From Echinarachnius parma (taxonomy: Eukaryota; Echinodermata; Echinoidea; Clypeasteroida; Echinarachniidae): a stretch of DNA of 64,000 nt. Location: NCBI GenBank assembly GCA_037951105.1, contig JBAMJV010003045.1, positions 1 through 64,000 on the forward strand, written 5' to 3'. Below, piece by piece: positions 35,201 through 47,817 of this stretch. The notes under the pieces are model-generated. The model was not told the origin of the DNA. It was given only the letters and a program-made list of their open reading frames with translations, and did no database searches. Made by a program: the position numbers and the translations under genes. Position 1 is the stretch's first letter, and every line of letters begins with the position of its first letter.

Positions 35201-35882
35201 ATATGCCACAACTCTACTCTGGGGGGAAAGGGTAGAACTTTCATAATTATAGAGAACTACAGTGTGTATTGAATGACATTATACACATGATTTACTATTT
35301 CCTTGCCATTGATATATCGATGTGCCACAGTAATATTGATCTGTCAGCTGCTTGACTGTACAAAGACGCAATACTATGATCCTATATAAATAAATATTAA
35401 GCAGTCTTTTTCTAAAATATGCGTAAAATGGAATAGCACGGTGCATTATCAGCGCACTATAATTTTCTATTCAACATTCATGTTTATGATTTATCAGGGT
35501 CATCAGTTGCATAATGCGACCGATGGTCACCTGATACTATCTGATACATGTGTTTCCATATGCTGATTATACTTTAATTGTCACCGGCGTCTCTGATGGT
35601 GTCTTTGAGGTGGCGGTATAATGCTTTGGAAAATAATGTTCATTGCTAAAATAAGCATTCATCGTAGAGCTGGTCCTGACAAGCAATTGGTGTGTTCCTC
35701 AATCAAAGAACAAAGCTGATAACCAATACAATATGGATATAAAGGTGCTGTAGAACAATATTGAAGTTGACCCACATCAGCCATTCTACATTTAAGCACC
35801 AAAGACTATATTACCAGCAAACAGAAATACATGAGGCAGGAACAATATCTAAAATGAGGCTGCCTCATGCGTAATGCGTCAT

Positions 35883-35935
35883 CTATCTGCTGCGGTTATA
35901 CCGTTGAGGACCGCCCCCCCCCCCCCAACCCCCAA
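35883..35935. repeat. C run and A-rich tract
   Basis: A run of C with two breaks at about 35913-35932, then A-rich sequence, beside a LINE fragment. Confidence 0.85.
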
Positions 35936-35964
35936 AATAAAAATAATAATATCTGATTGTACAG

Positions 35965-36375
35965 CAAACACGACAGTCCTGGTGGGGATCATGGCGGTTC
36001 AAGGTGTCGTAGGCAGCATAAAGGGTCAAAGAAAGCAACTCGGGTGAATAGCTTATGTATCCTCTTGATGATCATAGCCGTCAATGAGTTTAGGAATAGC
36101 CTAATTGCCTTTCCTGACCTAACCTTGATAGTTCCGGGATGGGTTCATCCACGAATTGGGCGATGTTTTCGAAGATAAACCGCTCGTATGGCACAGCATT
36201 TGGACTGACTGTGTCTTTACCAGGCTTCAACAAGTAGGTAACTTTGGCTTTCCTCCAGAGCTTCGGGATGTTGTTGGTGCTCATGCATGCATTGAGCATG
36301 TTCAGGAGCAAGTTGGGGTCACCTGGACTAGGTGTTCCATTTGCTCATATAGGATATCATCAAGTCAAGCAGATT
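35965..36375 (-). mobile_element. LINE reverse transcriptase fragment
   Basis: Minus-strand text LNACMSTNNIPKLWRKAKVT followed by LLKPGKD is the start of a non-LTR reverse transcriptase. Downstream, AAYDTLNRH matches the 'AAYDTV' catalytic block in a shifted frame. Heavily truncated. Lies inside the 6.5-kb inverted-repeat element. Confidence 0.75.
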
Positions 36376-36734
36376 TTACATTTTAATTGCTTATTGGAAG
36401 CTAACTGGTCACTCATGGTGAGAGCATCCATGAGTATTGTGAGTCTGTGGCCGTTAGGAACCTGGCCCTCCCGGGATGATCGTCAGGTTTTCCTGTCTAT
36501 TCACAAGAAGTCGATGGGCAGCTTGATGAATACTATAAACGGTTCAGACTAGCATAGCCACCTGGGAAAGAGGGCGAGGGGCTTGCTTAATCAAATAAAA
36601 AGATAAAACAAACTTAAATGTTTGATTGGTCTGGCCAACATGGCCAAGGGAGGGAAAGGGGAAGGGGCATGCTTAATTCAGGCTCTAAATTAAATAAACA
36701 AACAAAAATGCTAGTATTATAACAAACCCGATTT

Positions 36735-37005
36735 CATTTTAATTTTTATAACTAACCTGATTTCATTTTCGGATTAACGAATCATATTTTATTTTCTGAC
36801 TAATAAACCTTCTTCGGAATAATGAACCTTCGTAATAACGAACCTTCGGAATAACGAACCTTCGGAATAACGAACCCGATTTTATTTTCGGATAAAAAAC
36901 CTTCGGAATAACGAACCCGATTTAATTTTAGGAATAGCAAACCCTCGGGATAACATTCTGAATAACGAACCTTTGGAATAACGAACCTTCGGAATAACAA
37001 ACTGT
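36735..37005. repeat. TTCGGAATAACGAACC minisatellite
   Basis: A 16-bp word TTCGGAATAACGAACC and decayed forms occur about a dozen times, spaced irregularly. Confidence 0.85.
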
Positions 37006-38886
37006 AACCGTCTTGATGTACGAATAATTCTGAAATTATAGACTACAATGGACGTTTTAGTCAATTGAAAATGAAAATTGTAAGCATTATTTTGTTCATG
37101 TCTGTGCTACTTATCATCTAAAATGTTCTTGACATCATTTTGACAATCAGAGTTCGAAACAGAACTGCCTCTAGAGGTAGCTGGTAAAATGAATTTAGAT
37201 AAATTATATAATACATTTTCTTTGTGTAATGACTGTCATGATAGCTAGCGGCCATTTTGTTTATATGCAAATAAAGGGTTTTTAATTTATTGTGAGTGTT
37301 CTATACTTCTGCAGTCTGATTGTTTTAGAAATGTCCTTATTCATTTACCAAACCCTCATACTCGGCATTAAGACACTTCAGTGTGCGCTTGAGAAACTTG
37401 AACAAAAGACAACTAATCATTTAAAAGGAACTAATAACTCTCAGTTTTGAAATGTACAATAACTGGCAAATAGTTGATCAAACGTATATTTTTAATGTGT
37501 TATTAATGTGTGACAATGTCATGTTTAATGGATGTTATATGGTCGAGTAGTGAGCGAAAAGGCAAAGTGAAATTCGCTATAGCATTGCACTGACGTTGTA
37601 AACAGTTTTTAATATCAAGGACATACTATAGTTATAAACCTTAACACTTTAATCATAAATATCTTCAAACGAAAGAAAAAAAAGAAGAAAAAAACTATAT
37701 TCCATGCTTCTGTTGGTAATACCAAAGACACTCAGGTATGTTATAAGACCCGCTAGAGACCCAAGTATTGTAAATTTTGAGGATTTTGACAATGTTACTA
37801 TATAGATCCCTTCGAAAATGTTATTTGTTTTAATGCCAGTCATTAATTTCCATATTCGTTAGAGTAAATATAACTTACTCCGATATAAGGTTTGTATTAT
37901 TTGCATGACTATCATTAAATAGGTAGAAATATTCAATTTGTAACTCTTCATGATTACAGGCATGCGTTATGAGAATGTTTGTAAATCACAATTTCGGCGG
38001 CCATTTTGTTTATGCAAATTAGGGGGTCAAAAGCTAAATATTTCACTTGGAAACAAGGCTTATCGTATTCAACATACCTAAGTTATGCTAAGAACAAATT
38101 ATTTCCCAGTTTATATTGCTGAATAACCGTATCGTTCAACTTTTCCCGACATCCCACTTGGCTAGCAAAATGTTTGTAGCACTGTATACATTTTGCATAG
38201 GATAACACATGTAATGTGTACATTGCACTATATCGCGGCATTTACATTGTTACCGTAAAAATGTCATATCTCCCTTGTAAAATGGTCCTATATAACAGAA
38301 AATACAGCTTTGGAATCGTAATAATACATTATATCCATAATTATTTGTTTCCAGCAGTTTCAATTATACGAATTCATTTGAAGATTAAAGATATCAGTAC
38401 AATGTACAAAAACATGATTTTTTCCCACTAATTTTTGTACTTTGACCTGTGAACTTTGACCTTTACCTTTGACCTTGCCTGACGAAAGTCTCTAATCATT
38501 TTAGAGAATCTTTCACACATCTGAAAACATATTTTTAGAAGAAAGTTCACTCATCATGGCCGTGAAATGATAATTTTTCGAAATATTGTCATTTTCTATA
38601 AAATTTACGAAGTGGTTACCATGGCAACCATATATCTCCCAGGAAACCAATTTTCAATTCTGGAGACAAGCAAACTCGTGAGCTCTAGGGTATACTCTTT
38701 CAGAAAATACTTGTCTGCAACCCCTACAATTCAGAACTCCCTAAATCGATTTCTAGGCCACTTTTTCAGAGTTGGCCACCAGACTAATATGCCTTGATGG
38801 GTTCACAATGAAACCACAATTGGCTACACAAGCAATCAAGGATGAATTTATGATGATTATAATTATGAAGACAAACATTAGAATTA

Positions 38887-39524
38887 CCCAGGTAGCAAGC
38901 CAACGTTGGACCAACGTTGGAATCTCGAAACTCGTTGGAAGTTGGAAACCAACGTTGGTCCAACGTTGGATTAACGTTGGATTTTCGCAACTGCTAGGAA
39001 GTTGAAATCTGGTTGGATACCAACGTTGGTCCAACGTTGGATTAACGTTGGATTAACGTTGGATTTTCGCAACTGCTAGGAAGTTGAAATCTGGTTGGAT
39101 ACCAACGTTGGTCCAACGTTGGATTAACGTTGGATTCTCGCAACTCCTTGGAAGTTGAAATCTGGTTGGGTACCAACGTTGGTCCAACGTTGGATTCTCG
39201 CAACTCCTTGGAAGTTGAAATCTGGTTGGATACCAACGTTGGTCCAACGTTGGATTAACGTTGGATTCTCGCAACTCCTTGGAAGTTGAAATCTGGTTGG
39301 ATACCAACGTTGGTCCAACGTTGGATTAACGTTGGATTCTCGAAACTCCTTGGAAGTTGAAATCTGGTTGGATACCAACGTTGGTCCAACACGTTGTAGC
39401 ATCGTCGCTTGGGCGTACACAAGCATCGATGGTCCAACGTTGCTAGTCAACGTTGGAGCAACGTTGTGGAAAAAAATGGCCAGCGTTGGTCCAACGATGG
39501 ACCAACGTTTGTTTGCTACCTGGG
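38887..39524. mobile_element. ACGTTGG-rich element, 638 bp, TA target
   Basis: Ends CCCAGGTAGCAA / TTGCTACCTGGG with TA at 38885-38886 and 39525-39526. The interior is a minisatellite of about 60-75-bp units built from CCAACGTTGG, GGATTAACGTTGG and GAAGTTGAAATCTGGTTGG. Related in design to the elements at 10816 and 14268. Confidence 0.88.
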
Positions 39525-39893
39525 TAAGGCTGTAGTGAAACGGTTACACGACGGTTAACCGACTGGCATCGGCAAAAAAGTTTTCATTTTCATGGTTTCG
39601 GTTAGCTTTTTTTTTTCTTTTTTTTTTTTTTTTCATCCCCATTGTATAGATTCGGTCAGAAAATGGCACGTTGAACCCTGCCAATCTATTGCTAAAGTAA
39701 AGGTATTTTACATGTATCACAAATAAACAAAACAAATAAACAAATGGTAAGAGGATTAATGAATAGATTAGACTGGTAGAGCCAAATTTAGAAGAATCAT
39801 TTGTGATGAGATATCCGAAGGCTTTCATCTTGACAGCGGTTTGTAGACTAACATGGCACTGCCCTGCTGATTACAATTGAAAAAACGGACAGA

Positions 39894-41910
39894 TGGGCAA
39901 TTCCACGAAAAATGTTACCCAAGGATAGAAAAATGAAACTCATGGGACAGCCTTGTTAACTACGTGATAGTAATAAGGAAGGAACATATTTTGATGACTA
40001 AAGGAAAAAAGTTTGAAAGTCAATGCAGAATATTTTTTTTTGGGGCCATTGAAGTTGGGACAAAAATTATATGTATTACCCCCCAAAATGATGAAATTTG
40101 CATTCGTTGTTTGTGAAATAAAATGTTAAAATATGGATCACTTCAGAACAATAATTCTACTTCTAATGTCTTGTTTATGCTTTGTTAACATCATAGAAAA
40201 GGAAATTGTGTAAAAATCTTTACTTTTTAAAAACTGTTGTTGGATAAAATCTTGATTCTTACAACATTGATATAAAAGTTTTTGTAGAAGCAGAAGTCCT
40301 AATTCAATTTAATTCAAAATTAATTTGCAAAGCTAGAATGTGATATCATAAAGTATATCAAGAGCATTTACTAAAATATTTGATGGTTTGTCCAGAATGG
40401 CGTCACGGACATTACATACACAGTGAAAAGTATAAAAAAGCAGAGCTAAAAAATTTCAGGCATTATTTTCTTATGTAAATGTCTTATTTTAGCCAAGAAA
40501 TAAGATAATCCCAAGTAACAGGGGGTCTACAACCTTCCTGGTACAAGTTTTAATAAACTGTATCGTTAATCAGATAGTGAACTTTGAGTCAGTACTCTGA
40601 ACTATTTATAAAACTAAATTCCTTGCTCAATTTGAACATGCATGTCTCAATAATCAATAAAGACTTGACTATAACTTACTGGGAGGAGAAAGAGATGGTT
40701 AAAGGCATATATGCGTGGGTTATAAAGGGTAGTCAGCAAATTCCAACTCGACTCCACCGTAATCTCTCGAGGTAAACTCACGATATATGTTGGATCGATC
40801 GAAGAGAGGTGCTTCGAAATATCTGAACAAAGGCCTTCTTATGAAATTGCATGCAGCAAACAAATTTCTCACGCTATCACCTAGGCATCAAACGGCGGCA
40901 CTTTGAAGTCGGTTGCGGTTAAGCGTGTTACGTGATATTTTCGCTCGTAAACATCTCTGATGGATCTCCATTCGACTAGTACAAACATTCCGAACGCGAC
41001 TATTTTTGATGAATTTTTGACTCGGGTATTCGGAAGTGGGACAGTTTGCGATCGCTACTTATATTTGAGCCAATGTGGATTAAGTACCGTGCGTAAAAGT
41101 GCGCAAGATGGATCCACGCGTCTATTAACCCACGCATATATGCCTTTAAATCTCATATAGTATGACCAAATTGCAAAAAGTATACTGTTAGTCCCTGATT
41201 TTCCATGTGTTATGCCCATGATGTACACAACTTTTTTTATATTTTACAATTTTTGTGCACAAAACAGCATTGTACCTCATCAAAAATGTATAATATTGTT
41301 TTAGATAGTTGAACATTTTGGAAAAAATTATTGCTATTTTAAAAATAATATTTTGCTAATTGAAAAAAAAATTGAAATTTTTTTTCACAAAACCATTTGA
41401 TCACATATCAAATGTACAATTAAAAAAGTTTCATGCACAATGGAGCATTTTTTGCGGGTTATTTCTGAGTATAGAGAAAGTGGACAAAAGTGTAATGTCC
41501 GTGACGCTGAAAATGTAATGTCCGTGACGCAACGTTTTGTTGTCTAGATCACATATGCCTGGCCCGTTTCTCAAAATACAACTTGGATTCAATTCATCAT
41601 TGCCTTGTCTATAATTAAATACCTAAGTCACCTTTGTGAGGTCTCACAACTCACAGACTTTTGCAAAGATGTATATGGATGCAAAAAGTCATGTCCAAAA
41701 AATGTAATGTCCGTGACGGCGCACATTTTGCAGAATTACTCAGTACGAATTGGATAAATGTTCTGAAACTTTTTTTTCATACTTAACCAGGCTATTTGCT
41801 TTGTAATCAAAATAAAAGTTAAACATTAGTTAGAGGTATGAATTAGTAGTGGCATTGGAAAGTCATGAAAATTCTCTGATTTGTAATGTCCGTGACGCTG
41901 GAGTTGCCCA
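39894..41910. mobile_element. TGGGCAATTCC element with GTAATGTCCGTGACG motif
   Basis: Ends TGGGCAATTCCA and TGGAGTTGCCCA, with GA on both sides. The word TGTAATGTCCGTGACG occurs at 41491, 41514, 41703 and 41882 (the last abutting the right end) and inverted at 40400-40416. No gene. Confidence 0.65.
40703..41145. mobile_element. 443-bp MITE, TTAA target
   Basis: Perfect 20-bp ends AGGCATATATGCGTGGGTTA and complement, TTAA at 40699-40702 and 41146-41149. Non-coding. It sits inside the 39894-41910 element. Confidence 0.9.
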
Positions 41911-42046
41911 GATATTTTTTATTTATTTATTTATTTTATTTTATTTTTTTCATGAATACTGTATTATACTTCATGCAGATGATTTAGGTTTTTGCCGTCG
42001 GTTAACCGGTTTTCCAAATAACCGACTTACTACAGCCTTAATTAGA

Positions 42047-42274
42047 ATATGATGACACACGCGGTACCCCGGGGTACCGTTGTACCCGGGGTACCGCGTT
42101 GTGTAGCGCCATCTTGTGTCCACTTAAAGCACAACCATATTGCGTTGTGCATGCAGTGCAGTGCGCGCTTGTATGCACGCTATACCCCGGTACAGCCCTA
42201 AAAAAAAAAATAATAATTAAACAAAATGGCGGATATTCGTTTGGTACCCCAGGGTACCATTTATGTCATCATAT
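42047..42274. mobile_element. Palindromic GGTACC element
   Basis: Ends ATATGATGACA / TGTCATCATAT. Contains GGTACCCCGGGGTACC-type palindromes at both sides. It follows the hAT target duplication directly. Confidence 0.6.
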
Positions 42275-42308
42275 GATGAGGATGAAAGTGAACCAACCAA
42301 AAAAATAC

Positions 42309-42580
42309 ACGGGGGCGACGGGTGATTCGCCCCCGATACCTTTGGAATCGCCCCCGTGAGCCACGGCATGGGGGCGAACAAAAAAAAAAAAAAATGTACC
42401 AAACATGGCATAATCGGATAGATCACATCATGATAATCATTTATTAGACCCTTGAGCAGTGAAAACGATGTAAACAAAAAAGATAGCCCCCGTGAGCCCC
42501 AAAATAGCCCCCGTGAATAATTTCACGAGGGCGTTTTTCTCCCTCAAAATTTTCAAAATCGCCCTCGTGAAAAAAAAAGT
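42309..42580. repeat. CGCCCCCGTG motif cluster
   Basis: The words CGCCCCCGTGAG, AGCCCCCGTGA and CGCCCTCGTGA and their complements recur about eight times in A/T-rich spacers. Confidence 0.8.
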
Positions 42581-42602
42581 ATTTTTTTGGTTGAAGTGAA
42601 CA

Positions 42603-42705
42603 TGATGACGATGGTGATGATGATGATGATGAAGACAACATTTGTGATGAAGATTAATGGTGATGATGATGTGGTCGATGATGATGCTGATGATGATGAT
42701 AAGGA
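42603..42705. repeat. (ATG)n-type microsatellite
   Basis: GATGATGAT tracts ending about 45 bp before the donor of exon e7. Confidence 0.95.
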
Positions 42706-42749
42706 AGATAAAATTACAATATCAAATGCACTCGAAAGATAATACTTAC

Positions 42750-42948
42750 TGCATGAGAATAATAGGAGGGTTTCCCGGTAGGATCTTTACAATTTGTGAA
42801 GCAGAGGCATTTCCCCTCCCTTCTTTGGTCACTATCAGCTTGAAGACATATGTCCGATTGCCCTCCAATGTCCCGCTTGGTATTATCAAACTTGTCACAT
42901 TACTTGACTGTAAGAGGTAACCAGTGTTGAGGCACCCTCCTAAATCAT
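42750..42948 (-). CDS. Polycystin/REJ-like exon e7 (REJ)
   Basis: 199 bp; acceptor CATACAG|AT, donor CA|GTAAGT. Reads DLGGCLNTGYLLQSSNVTSL, then IIPSGTLEGNRTYVFKLIVT and ASASQIVKILPGNPPI. SGxLxGNRTYVFKLxVxK is a core REJ signature. Phases fit e6 and e8. Confidence 0.9.
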
Positions 42949-43433
42949 CTGTATGAAGTATAATACAGTATTTATGTTCAAATTAACATCAGATTTTAAA
43001 GACCCTTAGACTGTAATTTTGTAAAACCTGCATTCTCAAAATAGGACCTGCCGAAGTAAGTGGGGGAAGAAGTCCCGAATGAGTTTAAATTTCTACTGTG
43101 TGACACAAACTTGAAGACACTTAAGATAGTAAATGGGCGATAACAAGCAAACATAGGACAAAATGTCATGATGTTACCATTAAAAAACCTCTTTGCCATT
43201 TCAACCCTTCAAATATTTATTAACTCTCAGACTGAGATAATTGCAATAACCATGAAAGTATGAAATTTTGGTAACTCTATTACAATTTGCTTAGAATTGC
43301 CCCAAAATGGTTCTGCTGTCATGACAGCCATCAATTAATTTGTCTGTTCATGAATTTTTTTCAGAAGTACAGCACAGATATCCCAGGCTCAGTTAAAAAC
43401 AAATTAGGGATAATACATCGTTCATGAATTTAC
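42949..43433. other. Intron e6-e7, nothing recognised
   Basis: AT-rich intron without terminal repeats or simple repeats that I can name. Confidence 0.5.
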
Positions 43434-43589
43434 CTGAAGGGAGATTCATCAGTGCAAGAAGGTCTCCATCTGAAGGGTAGGATTCATTTGACCGTCGACA
43501 GAACCAAGCGAAGGTCAGGTCACTTTGGTCATCGGGGTTGTCGGGATCATATGATGCTGAACCGTCGACAGTAATGGTCTGCAACCAAC
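43434..43589 (-). CDS. Polycystin/REJ-like exon e6 (REJ)
   Basis: 156 bp; acceptor GTATTTAG|GT, donor CAG|GTAAAT. Reads WLQTITVDGSASYDPDNPDD, then QSDLTFAWFCRRSNESYPSD. The xDGSxSxDPD...LxFxWxC pattern is the most conserved block of the REJ module. Confidence 0.92.
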
Positions 43590-44103
43590 CTAAATACAAT
43601 TGGGAAAAAAATATATTATAAACTTTTCATTCATTTGGTGAATATGAAATACATCAACCTTTCATGAATGAACTTTGTAGGTAAAATTAATTAAATATTC
43701 ATGCATTTTTCAAATTATAGAAAATAATTCAGATTGTGTTCATTCTAAAAACACAAGTTAACCCTAATCCCTCAAACTTCATGACTTTTTTCTCTCAAGT
43801 CTCCCACATGTTTTGATATATAATTCACCCCGGTCGGACATGTAGAACTGTTTTTAGAGGTCGATAATTGCTCAACTGTCACAAAAAACTGCAATTTTTG
43901 TACAGGTTTCTATGTAATTCATATATCCGGTGCCATGTAAACTCCAAATCTGTTATAATTCTTACATTGAATTATAATTTGGATTATTTCTTTGTTATTA
44001 AAGAATGAAAACAATGTGGGTAAATCCGGGAATACTAATTTGCATATTTGCATACTTTATGCAAATTAGTGATATTTTATCACCATTAAAAAAAACATGG
44101 ATA

Positions 44104-45960
44104 TGGGCAATTCCATGATTAGGTGGACATTCAACCAAAGTTTCTATTTGATTTTTCTCAAATCCTGTTTCTTTTTAAAGCTATATTATTTCAGGAATCA
44201 CAATGAAATAGAGAGAGCTTTAACTTCCCACCATTAAATCACACTGTCGTGTCCTCGTTACTGAGATACAGAACTATACACGAAATGGCATATGTGGGAC
44301 TACACATGCTTTTAACACAGTTTTGTAGGATTTTAAAGAAAAGTATCATTTCTTTTTCATTGTTTTCTTTTGGATACTGTAAAACACTTCATATTACACC
44401 AACCAGTGTCTCCTCTATGAATTTGAAATGCATTTTCATGCTAAAAATATCATTTTAATTTGGACGGACAAACTGTAACGTTACTAACCGTAACGTTACT
44501 AACCATGTTTTTTTTGTGATCTACAAAAACCAAAATGACATATTTCAATATTTGATACATCACACCACTTACCAAGTCACTGCCAATGGTGTAGTAATAC
44601 TAATTTGTTTCAGATGACACCTGTTTACGAGAAATAATTTTCACAAGGACTCATGTTTTTTTCCATGTCCTTTTTTTGTAACGTTACTAACCGACTATAA
44701 AAGTTGCCATGGCGACACAAATATTATTTGAATTATGTTCATCTTTTTCTGTATTATAGACCTAGGGTGGGTGAACATGCTGCGACATGATTGTGACTTG
44801 AAATGAATAGATGATGGTGTTACAGTAGATGATATGCAAATATGAGACCGGCTCCCAGAGAATGGGTGTAAAGTCGGGATGGGTCTTTAGTACTTAGAGC
44901 CTCAAAATCATAAAATATTGTCTTTGGCTGAAATTTTTAACTTTATGGGATTTGATACTTACATGTTTCATCTACATTCTCTGAAAGTTTCAGGTCCTAA
45001 ATCAAATTTTTTATGCCGTAAATAATGATATTTCTAAGCAACCTTCATTTCGGTTTCGACCAGAAACTCAGTAAATCCGCGCTGGCTGATCATGATCGAT
45101 TGTGAAACGAACGCGCCAGCTATGTGTGTGTCATTCGACCGTACCGCCGCGGCGAGCTGCACGAAGAAAGCACTGTAGCTGTACAGTGAGTGGTCAGACT
45201 AACCTGAATAGAGTTGTATTGTCCGTGTGTTGTACATTTCCGGGAAGCGTTCGCGGCATTTAACTTACTATATAGTAAACGAGTACCTAGTTGGTTTGTT
45301 TATAATTATATGGGTACCGCATTGAATCGCGCTGGGCATGCCGCAAGTGTGCAGTGTGCGTGTGCAGCGTACCATATCATACGGTATCAAACTGCGCTTT
45401 TCTTTTGTCTACCGGTGGTACAGCGGCGGTATGGTGAATATGATGCGGTGGTTTATGGCGGTACGTACATACACAATACACCGCGGTTGTAATACATGCA
45501 CATCAAAGGGCAGCACATGGGCTAGTTTGTCGATCAACTGAGACTTAGGGCTGAGGCTTTGTACAATTACGTAATACTGGCGAAAGCGTTGCTGATTGGC
45601 CGATGAATAACAGTATAACTGCGCATGCATTATTTCGTTTGCTGATCGATTACGAAAAGCGGAAAGGTGAAAGCGAACCGTTCAACTTCTCGCTCGGTGT
45701 GTGAGAATGCTTTTCTGAATGGATGCAAAACTTTAGAATCGATTTTCTCCGTTGTTTGACAAATCACGGGGCTCTGGTCCATGTTATTAATTTGCGTTTT
45801 TCTAGCCTTCAAGAAACTCATACTTATCAAGTTGTATATCATTTTAAAGCTGAAATCCTAGAGAATTCAAAACACTAACAATCTCAATTTTGATATTCCC
45901 GATGAATTACCCAAAGTGACAGAGCTATAAATGTAACGTTACTAACTGTGGAATTGCCCA
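44104..45960. mobile_element. TGGGCAATTCC element with TAACGTTACTAAC motif
   Basis: 12-bp ends TGGGCAATTCCA / TGGAATTGCCCA, TA on each side (44102-44103, 45961-45962). TAACGTTACTAAC occurs at 44476, 44491, 44679 and 45934, the last two bases from the right end. Non-coding; contains CG-richer sequence around 45090-45180. Confidence 0.72.
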
Positions 45961-45963
45961 TAT

Positions 45964-46740
45964 GATGAATTACATCATTTGAAAGTATTTTTACAGAAAA
46001 CCTGAAGAAATCCTGTAATTTCTCTTGATTTTAGATGAAAATCCCCATTTCCCCCCAAATTCGTCAAAAATGTGCATATATATATTCAACATTTTAATTA
46101 ATTATAAAAAAAAAAAAATAATGGTCCAATTTGTTTTCTTTCTTCAAATTCTTATTCTACTTGACTTGTTTTACGTATGTGCCAATTTTCAAGTCAATCG
46201 GTCCATTCGTTGCCGTTGGCCCCCCCCCCCCCTCCCCCCCCCCCCCCAGTGGACTCAAGTCCCCAAAATAACCCAGTGGGATTAGGGTTAAAAGTCAAAT
46301 GACTCAATTACATTTTTCTTTATACTAATTGTTGTAAAGGGAGTATTCTTAAATTAAATAATTCAAGTTCGTATCGGGTATTTTTGTAGATTTGCTACTT
46401 GAGAAAATGTATATTGTAAAACATTTTCCTGTAGACGACAAATCTTCAGTAGATGTGGAACTATAATGCCATTTAAGGTAAACTCTAGTAGACTTTCATG
46501 AAAATAAAACATAATGCATGTATTCTTCTCACTTGATCTGAGTTGATTACCTCATATAACTCTCAGATTAAAACAAATAATGCATAAAATATTAATAAGT
46601 CCATATCTACAGTAGATGTGTTTACGAGTGATTTTACTTTTTTCATGAACATACTGCCATAAAAAGATTTAAATTCATGGTTGATTTTAAACACAGCTTT
46701 TAACAGAAACAAACATTTATTTTTAATCAACACATACTTT
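45964..46740. other. Intron with C run
   Basis: C-rich tract 46219-46249, otherwise AT-rich intron without recognised features. Confidence 0.6.
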
Positions 46741-46752
46741 ACAATAACTTAC

Positions 46753-47733
46753 CAATTGATACTGTACTACCTCCACTAATCCGGGCAAACAAAGAACACT
46801 GATGCACTGTCGCATAGGTCTGGTCAGCCCTGTTCACACCTGTCGATCCATCGCGTTCATATATCGTGACTAGCAGTCTGAAGACGTATTGCCCATAGTC
46901 CAATGTGAATGCAGGCACATATAGGTTGGTGAGGTTGGTATTCACGTATGGAGGAAGCAGATACAGATTCTCTGGGCTTGGGATGGTGAACACATCATCC
47001 AGCTTGTGCAGCAACCACTGGTAGGCTACGCTCCCACCTTGCGGACAACTGTAGAGGATGTCAGCTGCGAACTGGAACCGCCGGTCGCGATGGTAGTGCA
47101 TTGCAACCATGTGGCTGCTGGCACCATCCAGAATGTGCAGGCGGTTGATTTTGCAAGGCAGCGTCTGAACAAACACTTCCAAGGTGACCCGTCTCAACGA
47201 GACGGCATTAAATCCAATGGCATTTGTGATGTAGGCACCGGCTGAGGTGTATGTATGATTCACGATGACGGAATACAGCTCATGTGGGTCGAACGGAAGG
47301 TCAGACTCGGACTGAATATATGGTGCGAGGCTAGTATGCCCTTGTACTGCAAGCTCAAGAGAAAGTATGTACGAGCCATCTCCAAAGTCAATGGAGTATG
47401 CGGAAGTCATTCCTAGTTTGTATGAGAAGAGGACAAAGGACATGGCATTTCCTAGGGATACCGGTCCATTGTTGATGAGATATATTCCTGTGATTCCCTC
47501 TATCAAACTTATCAGGATACTGTCACTGCTATTTGACCAAGCATTGATAGCTGTGACTTCAACTACATAGTTCCCTTCTGCAGGGAATCTGTATTCTAGA
47601 GTAGGGTCATCTGTGTTGATTACTTCCCCGGCTATTGTCCACCGGTAGGACTGGACTGTTCCACTTGAAAACACCACATCAAACAGCACAGGGAATTCCT
47701 TTGGTAGATAGTAAGTGAGGTCTCCAGAATCTC
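46753..47733 (-). CDS. Polycystin/REJ-like exon e5 (two PKD repeats, REJ start)
   Basis: 981 bp, the largest exon; acceptor GTGTTACAG|GA, donor TTG|GTAAGT. Encodes about 327 residues: a PKD repeat (SYRWTIAGE...YRFPAEGNYVVEVTAINAWS), a second one (YSIDFGDGSY...VNHTYTSAGAYITNAIGFNA), then the beginning of the REJ module (CKINRLHILDG...RRFQFAADILYSCPQGGSVA, with YQW). Phases fit e4 and e6. Several NxS/T sites suit an extracellular domain. Two partial copies of its 5' end lie in the preceding intron. Confidence 0.93.
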
Positions 47734-47817
47734 CTGTAACACACGGGAAGGAAATAACAAAATTGTTCTCAAGAATATGAAGAAAAACATGAAATTTTCA
47801 TATCAAGACCAAATTCA

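Larger units (their letters stand above)
32323..38787. mobile_element. 6.5-kb inverted-repeat element with tandem units
   Basis: Ends AGTCTGGTGGCC (about 32326) and GGCCACCAGACT (about 38774-38785) face each other, and about 1.1 kb of each arm is complementary. The left arm continues into a tandem duplication: 32577-33320 is repeated almost exactly at 33322-34045, with a third partial unit at 34061-34210 and older diverged units beyond. No transposase frame seen. Terminal bases and target duplication unresolved. Confidence 0.65.
38885..42040. mobile_element. hAT-type element with nested insertions
   Basis: 8-bp target duplication ATTAGAAT at 38877-38884 and 42041-42048. The right end is ACTACAGCCTTA. 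The matching left end TAAGGCTGTAGT is split after its first two bases by the element at 38887-39524. Other insertions: 39894-41910 and, within that, 40703-41145. CGGTTAACCG words occur near both ends. No transposase frame. Confidence 0.82.

Noticed and set aside
32323-38787. Polinton/Maverick
   Set aside because: Long inverted arms are suggestive, but there is no polymerase, integrase or capsid frame, and the size is too small.
38990-39400. CRISPR-like regular repeats
   Set aside because: Units are a minisatellite of CCAACGTTGG words inside a TA-flanked transposon; no unique spacers and an animal genome.
43965-44100. Additional exon between e5 and e6
   Set aside because: e5 and e6 join in phase and the REJ consensus is continuous, leaving no room for one.
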